A stretch of 6,548 bases of DNA, taken from the NCBI GenBank assembly GCA_947178115.1, contig CAMWXF010000109.1:1-6548 (forward strand). The letters run 5' to 3'. The translations under genes and the position numbers were made by a program. Below are positions 1 through 5,112 of this stretch, piece by piece (the stretch's first letter is position 1; the number at the start of each line of letters is the position of its first letter). The stretch is from an uncultured Lachnospiraceae bacterium (GTDB lineage: Bacteria > Bacillota > Clostridia > Lachnospirales > Lachnospiraceae). The notes below the pieces were generated by a model that did no database searches, was not told the DNA's origin, and worked only from the letters and a program-made list of their open reading frames with translations.

Positions 1-870
1 ATCGGTCAGCAGATTCGCAATTACCATCAAAATAGCAAGAAAGATCGTCGTCGCAATAATCATCGTATAATCGCGGTTTGTGATACTCGTCACGAAAGAA
101 GACCCAAGGCCGCCGATCGTGAAGATATTCTCTACAACCATGGAACCTGTCAGAATATAGGCAACCATCGGTCCGATATAAGTAACGACCGGAATCAGCG
201 CGTTTCTAAGTGCGTGCTTGAAAATTACTTTCCATGCGGGAACACCCTTTGCTCTCGCCGTACGAATATAATCCTGATTGAGCGCATCCAGCATACTGGT
301 TTTTGTCAGACGCGTGATATATGCCATCGGATAAAGGCTTAACGCGATAATCGGCAGGACGTAATTCGGTTTGCTCGACGACCATACCGGAACCCATCCG
401 AGTTTCAGACAGAACACGAGAAGCAGCAGAGTCGCCAAGATAAAGGACGGCATGGCAGTTCCCAGTGTCGTCAAGAATACTATAAGCCTGTCCGGCCACT
501 TGTTTCGCGTCAACGCCGCGACGCTCCCCAAAATCAATCCGATAATGATCGCCACCACGGCGGCCATACCTCCCAGTCTCGCAGACACTTTAAAGCGTGA
601 GGAAATCTCTCCCCATATATCACGTCCGCTGTGCAAAGAGATGCCCCAGTCACCGTGTATCAAATTATTCATATAAAGAACATACTGCTGTCCAAGCGGT
701 TTATCCAGATTGTAGCGCTCCTCCAATACTCTCTGCGCCTCCGCGCTCGTAGCCTTTTCCTTGTTGAACGGTCCGCCCGGGATAATGTTCATGACAAAGA
801 AGGTGATTGCGCTGACAATCAGAATCGAAACGATTGCCAAAATAATGCGTTTAATAGTATACTTTACCAT
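1..870 (-). CDS. OppB/DppB-family ABC transporter permease, 3' end cut by window edge
   Basis: Inner-membrane permease subunit of a peptide/nickel-type ABC importer (BPD_transp_1 family); it would pair with an OppC-like permease and OppD/OppF ATPases, none of which is in the window. The 290 visible residues begin MVKYTIKRII and carry a first membrane segment at about 8-30, the PGGPF motif typical of Firmicute OppB at 31-35, and a GDWGIS motif at about 73-78. Further membrane segments lie at about 95-120, 131-155, 171-188, 226-248 and 270-288. The cytoplasmic EAA-type loop that docks the ATPase is at about 199-226 (YIRTARAKG, then HALRNALIPV). OppB proteins are usually a little over 300 residues, so only a short tail is missing. 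The ATG at 868-870 is preceded by AAGGAG at 884-889, with a rather long 13-base spacing. It is the first gene after a promoter at 1042-1069. The substrate (peptide, oligosaccharide or metal) cannot be told from a permease alone. Confidence 0.93.
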   Translation of the reverse strand, partial: MVKYTIKRIILAIVSILIVSAITFFVMNIIPGGPFNKEKATSAEAQRVLEERYNLDKPLGQQYVLYMNNLIHGDWGISLHSGRDIWGEISSRFKVSARLGGMAAVVAIIIGLILGSVAALTRNKWPDRLIVFLTTLGTAMPSFILATLLLLVFCLKLGWVPVWSSSKPNYVLPIIALSLYPMAYITRLTKTSMLDALNQDYIRTARAKGVPAWKVIFKHALRNALIPVVTYIGPMVAYILTGSMVVENIFTIGGLGSSFVTSITNRDYTMIIATTIFLAILMVIANLLTD

Positions 871-915
871 TTGTACTACCGTGCTCCTTTCCAAGCCGCA
901 ACTTATATTGATTCC

Positions 916-932
916 TATGTAATTATGACATA
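916..932 (-). promoter_or_regulatory. Imperfect inverted repeat in permease leader
   Basis: On the minus strand the 17 bases TATGTCATAATTACATA have perfectly complementary 5-base ends (TATGT and ACATA) around a 7-base centre. The element lies between the promoter and the ribosome-binding site, so it could be a weak RNA hairpin or a protein site. Such short AT-rich dyads arise easily by chance. Confidence 0.15.
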
Positions 933-957
933 TTTTCCGCTTTTTTGCTTTACCACA

Positions 958-1005
958 TTAAACCAAAATAACATATATAAAGAAAGAAACCATAGAGTTC
1001 GCCAT
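958..1005 (-). CDS. Possible 15-residue hydrophobic leader peptide
   Basis: Downstream of the predicted promoter and ahead of the permease, an ATG opens a 15-codon frame ending in TAA that encodes MANSMVSFFIYVILV. The C-terminal two thirds are strongly hydrophobic. A G-rich stretch (GGTGGGG) lies 6 bases before the ATG and is only a mediocre ribosome-binding site. I do not recognise the peptide. It could be a leader peptide or simply a chance frame in a long 5' UTR; short frames like this are common by chance, so confidence is low. Confidence 0.12.
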   Translation of the reverse strand: MANSMVSFFIYVILV

Positions 1006-1041
1006 GTTAAACCCCACCGTTTCTCTACATAATGTATATAT

Positions 1042-1069
1042 ATTATCAAAAAAACCCTTCAACTGTCAA
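1042..1069 (-). promoter_or_regulatory. Predicted sigma-A-type promoter for the permease operon
   Basis: A perfect -35 box TTGACA (1064-1069) is followed after 16 bases by GATAAT (1042-1047), which matches five of six bases of the TATAAT consensus. A second reading uses TAATAT (1040-1045) with an 18-base spacer, but it matches less well. Transcription would start near 1035, leaving a leader of about 165 bases before the permease ATG. The T-run inside the spacer (1048-1054) is unusual but not disqualifying. Confidence 0.65.
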
Positions 1070-1095
1070 TGCTCTTCCTTATTTTATCATGATTT

Positions 1096-1114
1096 TTTGT
1101 AACTTAGGTACAAA
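1096..1114. promoter_or_regulatory. Imperfect palindrome upstream of the -35 box, possible operator
   Basis: The 19 bases TTTGTACCTAAGTTACAAA (minus strand) have complementary six-base ends (TTTGTA/TACAAA) and an inner CT/AG pair, so 16 of the 18 non-central positions are symmetric. The site ends 26 bases upstream of the TTGACA box. That position would suit an activator, or a repressor that bends or blocks polymerase access. I do not recognise the binding protein. Confidence 0.3.
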
Positions 1115-1145
1115 TTTTCTCCTGTATCACCGCAACATATGTATG

Positions 1146-1166
1146 ATCGTCAAAGGATTTAACGAT
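1146..1166 (-). other. Small hairpin after the DUF5722 stop codon
   Basis: On the minus strand ATCGTTAAA-TCC-TTTGACGAT forms a nine-pair stem with one G-U pair and a three-base loop, beginning 21 bases after the stop codon. It is AT-rich and is not followed by a T-run, so it is a poor intrinsic terminator. It may instead stabilise the 3' end of the mRNA, or mean nothing. Confidence 0.3.
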
Positions 1167-1187
1167 ATCCGTATTTCAAAACAAGAC

Positions 1188-2915
1188 TTACTTTGCCCAC
1201 GAAAGAGCCTCCTCCAGGCTCCCCGCTCCCAGGATATTCAGCATGAATTTCGTATATTCCTTCCCCTCATCCGTATCGATATTTTTGTATACATCGCAGA
1301 TATATTTGGGCGTATGATCCATTTCATAGATTCCGAAAGCAAGTCCCTGCCGCACTTCCTCCAGCGCATCGGTCTGGCGGTTCATAATAAATGCGTCCAC
1401 ATAAGGATTCGCCTCTATTATATAATAACAGTAGGCGAAAGCTGCCGCCTGCAGTTTTTCGCCGGAGGCGGATGTAAAACCGAGCTCCGTGACCATAATG
1501 CTCCTAACCTCCCCATTCCGGTCAAGATACTCGCCCTGTCTTAAGAAATCTGTCACCGTACTGAGATTCATCAATGTGAGAACCGGCGCGTCGGACGTTT
1601 TGTCGTAGGCCTCTGTCCAGTAGTTTACACGGGTAAGCGGGTTGGGATATGGATGGATCGCCAGCCCCCAATCGTAATTTCCTTTCTGCTTGGCCATCTC
1701 ATTGACCGCCGCCACAACCTCTTTCGCATTGAAATATTTCGTGTCATTTCCTCTGTTGCTGTTCCAGTCGTGGTCTATGCTGAAATACACTTTGGCGTCG
1801 GCATAGTTACTCTTCGCTGCATAATAGAAAATACGCAGCGCCTTCTCAAACTCAGCCGCATATACCATGATATCGTCCGTGTCCATATAATTCCATACCT
1901 GATACTGATTGATCTCATTGGCAATGACCCAGTTCGATACCAACCCGTGTTCTTTCCCGCTGTACCGCTCCGTCAGAAAAGAGGCGATTGCCTCTAAATA
2001 CAGGCATCCCTCCATATCCGCCGTGTTGAAAGCATAATAGTATGCCCCCGATTCCTTATTCCGGGACAGCGGATGGACCAACTGCGTATAGGCATCATTC
2101 CAGTCATTCAGAATGATCGCCGTGGAATTGATTCCAAGACCCGTCAGGTATGAAAAAAGATAATCATAGCCGTTGATCGCGGCACCGTTAAATATATAGG
2201 TATTGTCCTGATACTCATATGAAATGGTGGGGAATGTCTTATCTGTCGTCTCTCCCATAATGCGGGATAAGGGAATGTTATAAATGGCATACTGTACACC
2301 CAGCTCCGTCAACAGCGGTGTACCCAGCATCTGGGGATCCAGCAGGAGCCCTTTCTTCGATTTAGGCTGAGGAACGTTGTCTACCGTATCAGCTAACATT
2401 TCCGGGTTGCTGATACAGACACTCTCAGATAACGGCCGGTACTGCCCGTCCACAAGCAACGCAGGCACAAACTGCCTGAAAAGCTGTCCTTCCTCATAAG
2501 GCCAGCTCATCCTGCAGGTCGTTGCTTTCCTCTCACTGGCCACGGGCATCCTGTCCATATCACCGGAAAACTCGCATGTCTCACAGGTTCCGAAGGCAAA
2601 CAGATAGATCATGGCATCGTCACTCTTCGGAATATCCGGCATGGTAAGCGTACAGCTTAAGGTTGTCTTATCGTTTTGCACGGAGCAGTCCGTAACATGG
2701 CCATAGGCGGCAAGCCGGGCAGGAGAAAGCGTGACATTCCCCTCCGTCAGTTCCCTCTCTATTTCTTCGTCGGACTTTACTTCCGTCTGTACAGAAGTCT
2801 GTGTGACTTCCTGCTCCTGCTTTCCGCATCCGGATAACAGGCCGAGGCTTCCGCACAACAGCAGGACAAGTATGTAAAAAAGATATCTGTATTTCGTTAT
2901 GTTTCCGGTACGCAA
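1188..2915 (-). CDS. DUF5722-type glycosidase-like lipoprotein (TTG start)
   Basis: This 575-residue surface lipoprotein has a basic N-terminus, a hydrophobic stretch at about 12-28 and the lipobox LSGC with Cys30 as the lipidated residue. A polar Gln/Glu/Thr linker follows (31-60). Residues about 60-185 look like a small beta-rich domain with six cysteines, including C111-x-x-C114. From about 187 the chain resembles the DUF5722 TIM-barrel family: NTAxxEG at 297-303, NWVIANEIN at 328-336, SIDHDWN at 379-385, HPYPNP at 421-426 and VTELGF at 475-480. By analogy with retaining clan-A glycoside hydrolases, E334 (after Asn333) would be the acid/base and E477 the nucleophile; that assignment is inference. 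The substrate is unknown. Translation begins at TTG 2913-2915: an in-frame TAA lies just upstream, AGGAGG sits 7 bases before it, and the next Met (93) would remove the signal peptide. It follows the BMP lipoprotein gene by 14 bases, so the two are surely co-transcribed. Confidence 0.85.
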   Translation of the reverse strand: MRTGNITKYRYLFYILVLLLCGSLGLLSGCGKQEQEVTQTSVQTEVKSDEEIERELTEGNVTLSPARLAAYGHVTDCSVQNDKTTLSCTLTMPDIPKSDDAMIYLFAFGTCETCEFSGDMDRMPVASERKATTCRMSWPYEEGQLFRQFVPALLVDGQYRPLSESVCISNPEMLADTVDNVPQPKSKKGLLLDPQMLGTPLLTELGVQYAIYNIPLSRIMGETTDKTFPTISYEYQDNTYIFNGAAINGYDYLFSYLTGLGINSTAIILNDWNDAYTQLVHPLSRNKESGAYYYAFNTADMEGCLYLEAIASFLTERYSGKEHGLVSNWVIANEINQYQVWNYMDTDDIMVYAAEFEKALRIFYYAAKSNYADAKVYFSIDHDWNSNRGNDTKYFNAKEVVAAVNEMAKQKGNYDWGLAIHPYPNPLTRVNYWTEAYDKTSDAPVLTLMNLSTVTDFLRQGEYLDRNGEVRSIMVTELGFTSASGEKLQAAAFAYCYYIIEANPYVDAFIMNRQTDALEEVRQGLAFGIYEMDHTPKYICDVYKNIDTDEGKEYTKFMLNILGAGSLEEALSWAK

Positions 2916-2922
2916 GGATCGT

Positions 2923-2928
2923 CCTCCT
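2923..2928 (-). promoter_or_regulatory. AGGAGG ribosome-binding site that fixes the TTG start
   Basis: A perfect AGGAGG lies 7 bases before TTG 2913-2915 and just after the stop codon of the preceding gene (2930-2932). There is no ATG or GTG at a suitable distance in frame, so this site decides the start of the DUF5722 lipoprotein. Confidence 0.85.
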
Positions 2929-2929
2929 G

Positions 2930-4120
2930 TTATTGCTTATGGTAAGTGACTGAAACGGATGTCTCCGACATATCGTCCATATTGTCCGATATGCGGATGT
3001 CTCCGCTCTTCAGGCTGGCTGCTATCCGCAGATAATCGGCTACTGTTGCCTTCTGGAAACGCCATGCGTCATCCTGCACGGGAAGCCTGATACATTTCTC
3101 TTTCGCGCCGTAGGAGATCGCTTCTCCCCCGATCTTCTTCGGCCAGCTCCTTCCGTTGGCGAAGAACTCATCCAGCGCATCGATCACGGAAGAATCGATC
3201 CCTTTCATGGCTGATGTCAAGAAAAGCTCAGAGATGTCGCTCTGATCCACATCCACACCGATCAGTTTGCCGCCGTATGCTTCAGCCTCCGGCAGCACAG
3301 ACTGATACAGAGTCCCTCCACAGGTAAAGATGACTTCCGTCCCCGCCTCATACCAGTCATGAGAGACATCTTCTATCTTTTGATCCGGTAAAAAGGTGTC
3401 CGCATACCAATATTCCACGCTGATGTCGTCATTATTTTCCAGAACTCCGGCGGCATCGTCAATTCCCTGAAGATAGCCGCAGCCGTAACTTTCTACCGTG
3501 GGAAGCTGCTCGCCGCCGATAAATCCCAGCCTGGTATAGCCTTCCAGAACTGCCATATATCCGGCCAGATAGCCCGCCTCTTCCTCCCGATACGTGATGC
3601 AGTGGACATTAGGCTCTATGTCAACGGCTTCACCCGACGCATCTCTCGGAACACCGTCCAGCAAAAGGAAATATACATCCCCGTACTCCTTCTGCATTCG
3701 TCCCACCGTCTGCTCGAAATGGCTGCCGGCACAGATCACAAGCTCCGCATCGTTCTGAATCGCCATCAGGACAGCCTCTTCATATGCCTCCTCCGTATCA
3801 GTATCTGCACTATAATAGGAATAGGATATCTCTGCGGCATCGGCGTAAGTCTGTGCACCGTTAAGCGCTGCCTGGTTAAACCCGTTGTCCATGGTGGAAG
3901 ACATGTCAATGACCAGCGCGACCTGGCCTCCCGTGATCCGGCAGGTACTTACCGTGGTCTGTTCCGGTTCAATCTCCAGTTCTTTCTCAAACGTACTGTC
4001 CTCCTGCGCCGGGCTCTCCGTCGCTACAGGTTCCTCGATAATCTCATCTTTTTTCCCGCAGCCCACGGATAATATACCGACTGCTGTAACTAGACCGAAA
4101 AATTTTAAACGTTTTCTCAT
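2930..4120 (-). CDS. BMP/PnrA-family substrate-binding lipoprotein
   Basis: This 396-residue lipoprotein belongs to the basic membrane protein family (BMP/TmpC/PnrA), whose characterised members bind purine nucleosides and feed ABC importers. The signal peptide (MRKRLKFFG plus a hydrophobic stretch) ends in LSVGC, with Cys21 the lipidated residue; Ser at -3 is acceptable but not the usual Leu. An acidic linker spans 22-60. The binding fold starts at about 66 with the family's first motif (VALVID, then D78, F81, N82), where others have a Gly-Gly pair that is Ser-Ser here. It continues with LGFIGG (198-203), a GCGYLQG segment (213-219), VIFTCGG (263-269), LIGVDVDQ (286-293) and TSAMKGID (302-309). 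ATG 4118-4120 has GAGGTG at 4125-4130. No permease or ATPase of the matching RBS/BMP transporter lies nearby, so it may be a sensor or use a distant transporter. The ligand is unknown. Family membership is fairly sure. Confidence 0.88.
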   Translation of the reverse strand: MRKRLKFFGLVTAVGILSVGCGKKDEIIEEPVATESPAQEDSTFEKELEIEPEQTTVSTCRITGGQVALVIDMSSTMDNGFNQAALNGAQTYADAAEISYSYYSADTDTEEAYEEAVLMAIQNDAELVICAGSHFEQTVGRMQKEYGDVYFLLLDGVPRDASGEAVDIEPNVHCITYREEEAGYLAGYMAVLEGYTRLGFIGGEQLPTVESYGCGYLQGIDDAAGVLENNDDISVEYWYADTFLPDQKIEDVSHDWYEAGTEVIFTCGGTLYQSVLPEAEAYGGKLIGVDVDQSDISELFLTSAMKGIDSSVIDALDEFFANGRSWPKKIGGEAISYGAKEKCIRLPVQDDAWRFQKATVADYLRIAASLKSGDIRISDNMDDMSETSVSVTYHKQ

Positions 4121-4131
4121 ATTCCACCTCT

Positions 4132-4163
4132 TCTTCTATCATAAATCTATCGTTGATAGAAAA
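4132..4163 (-). promoter_or_regulatory. Two mutually exclusive hairpins next to the BMP gene ribosome-binding site
   Basis: In the 59-base gap before the BMP gene, one arm (TTTTCTATCA, 4154-4163) can pair with either of two GATAGA copies. The near copy gives TCTATC-AAC-GATAGA (4146-4160), a six-pair stem with a three-base loop. The far copy (TGATAGAAGA, 4132-4141) gives ten pairs with one G-U and a 12-base loop, ending one base before the GAGGTG site (4125-4130). No T-run follows, so it is not a terminator. A role in tuning translation is inference. Confidence 0.3.
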
Positions 4164-4179
4164 CTCACGCCGGAGCCCT

Positions 4180-5112
4180 TCATTCCTTTCGTACATCAAA
4201 CGGTGGTATAAAACTCTCCCGCGCCGTATCTCCTTCCTGAATGTAAGCATTCGTGATTCCCAGATCTATGGCATAATCCACTACGGACTCATACTCTCTT
4301 TTCGTCACTTTCCTGTATAGCTCACCATACTCCGGATGATCCCGCAGTCTGTCAAAAGGCGTGTACTGGTTCATCAGGCTGATATATATGCTGTCACCGT
4401 AAGTCTCATAGACATAGCGCAGCACTTCCCTCGCATTCTTCTTATGTCCGGGTAAGAGCAGGTGTCTGACGATCACACCTCTTTGCATCATACCGTTTTC
4501 ATCGAGGAGAGGCATACTCTCATTGCCTTCTTTGTATGTTATGTAAACCATTTCTTTCAGTGCTTCTTTCGCCACATCGGGATAATCCGGCGCTGCGGAA
4601 TACTTCGCCGCAAGGGCAGGCTCCATATACTTAAAGTCTGTCAGGAAAATATCAACTATCCCCTTCAAGCTCTTTATGACCTCCCGCTTGGCATAACCGC
4701 TGCAGTTATATACAACTGGAAGCGCAAGTCCCTGTTCTTTTGCCATAAGGACAGCCTGCATCACACCGGGTGCATAATGATCCGGCGTGACCAGATTGAT
4801 ATTGGCGGCTCCCTGCTTTTGCAGTTTAAGAAATATCTGCGCAAGTCTCTCTACGGAAACCGCTTTTCCTTTTCCTCCCGCCGCAATCTCGTAATTCTGA
4901 CAGTAGATGCAGCGCAGGTTACATCCGGAGAAAAAAACCGTTCCGGAACCCTTTTCCCCGGAAATACACGGCTCCTCCCACATATGCAGCGCTGCTCTCG
5001 CGATGAAGATCCGGTCATCCGAGCGGCAGTAACCAGTCTGTCCTTCTTTCCGGCGGGCATTACACTCTCTGGGACACAAATTGCAAGGACTTATGCGAAG
5101 CGTTTCCATCAT
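4180..5112 (-). CDS. PflX-like (COG1313) radical SAM protein
   Basis: This 310-residue cytoplasmic iron-sulfur protein carries the radical SAM signature CxxxCxxC at C64, C68 and C71 (SGCNLRCIYCQN), which binds a 4Fe-4S cluster and S-adenosylmethionine. An N-terminal Cys cluster (C10, C13, C17, C29) with the CPREC signature is typical of the PflX/COG1313 group, relatives of pyruvate formate-lyase activating enzyme whose substrate is not established. Other family features are NLVTPDHY (106-113), VVYNCSGY (133-140), LTDFKYM (157-163), RHLLLPGH (216-223) and ISLMNQYTP (244-252). The length fits the family. The start is ATG 5110-5112 (or the adjacent ATG 5107-5109). Either overlaps the mannosidase stop, and no good ribosome-binding site is present, so translation is probably coupled. 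No glycyl radical enzyme is visible in the window, so a classic activase role is unsupported here. Confidence 0.9.
   Translation of the reverse strand: MMETLRISPCNLCPRECNARRKEGQTGYCRSDDRIFIARAALHMWEEPCISGEKGSGTVFFSGCNLRCIYCQNYEIAAGGKGKAVSVERLAQIFLKLQKQGAANINLVTPDHYAPGVMQAVLMAKEQGLALPVVYNCSGYAKREVIKSLKGIVDIFLTDFKYMEPALAAKYSAAPDYPDVAKEALKEMVYITYKEGNESMPLLDENGMMQRGVIVRHLLLPGHKKNAREVLRYVYETYGDSIYISLMNQYTPFDRLRDHPEYGELYRKVTKREYESVVDYAIDLGITNAYIQEGDTARESFIPPFDVRKE
5109..5112 (-). other. ATGA stop/start overlap, translational coupling
   Basis: The mannosidase stop TGA (5109-5111) lies inside the start of the radical SAM gene (ATGATGG). The bases before it lack a recognisable ribosome-binding site. 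The likely mechanism is re-initiation by ribosomes finishing the mannosidase, which would tie the amounts of the two proteins together. Confidence 0.8.

Larger units (their letters stand above)
871..1187. other. Intergenic region between DUF5722 gene and permease gene
   Basis: This 317-base AT-rich stretch separates two genes on the same strand. Read on the minus strand it holds, in order: a small hairpin just after the DUF5722 stop (1146-1166), an imperfect palindrome (1096-1114), a good promoter (1042-1069), a possible 15-codon ORF (958-1005), a second imperfect dyad (916-932) and the permease ribosome-binding site (884-889). I found no hairpin followed by a T-run that would make a convincing rho-independent terminator. 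No tRNA or recognised riboswitch core was seen. Confidence 0.8.

Noticed and set aside
206..499. Minus-strand open frame of 97 codons inside the permease gene
   Set aside because: It is a different frame of the permease, whose own frame is continuous from 870 to the window edge and carries the family motifs.
1113..1127. Possible CodY box upstream of the permease promoter
   Set aside because: Only the first half (AATTTTCT, plus strand) matches the AATTTTCWGAAAATT consensus. The second half is almost entirely mismatched.
1032..1544. Plus-strand open frame of 170 codons covering the intergenic region and the end of the DUF5722 gene
   Set aside because: Most of it is antisense to the conserved C-terminal part of the DUF5722 protein. 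The intergenic part looks like regulatory DNA, and no ribosome-binding site or domain supports it.
3602..4072. Plus-strand open frame of 156 codons opposite the BMP lipoprotein gene
   Set aside because: It is antisense to a well-supported gene, and its translation is basic and low in recognisable structure, as expected for a shadow frame.
4138..4143. TATGAT as a -10 box of an internal promoter before the BMP gene
   Set aside because: The hexamer expected 17 bases upstream (GAGTTT) bears no resemblance to TTGACA, and a transcript from here would start almost on the ribosome-binding site.
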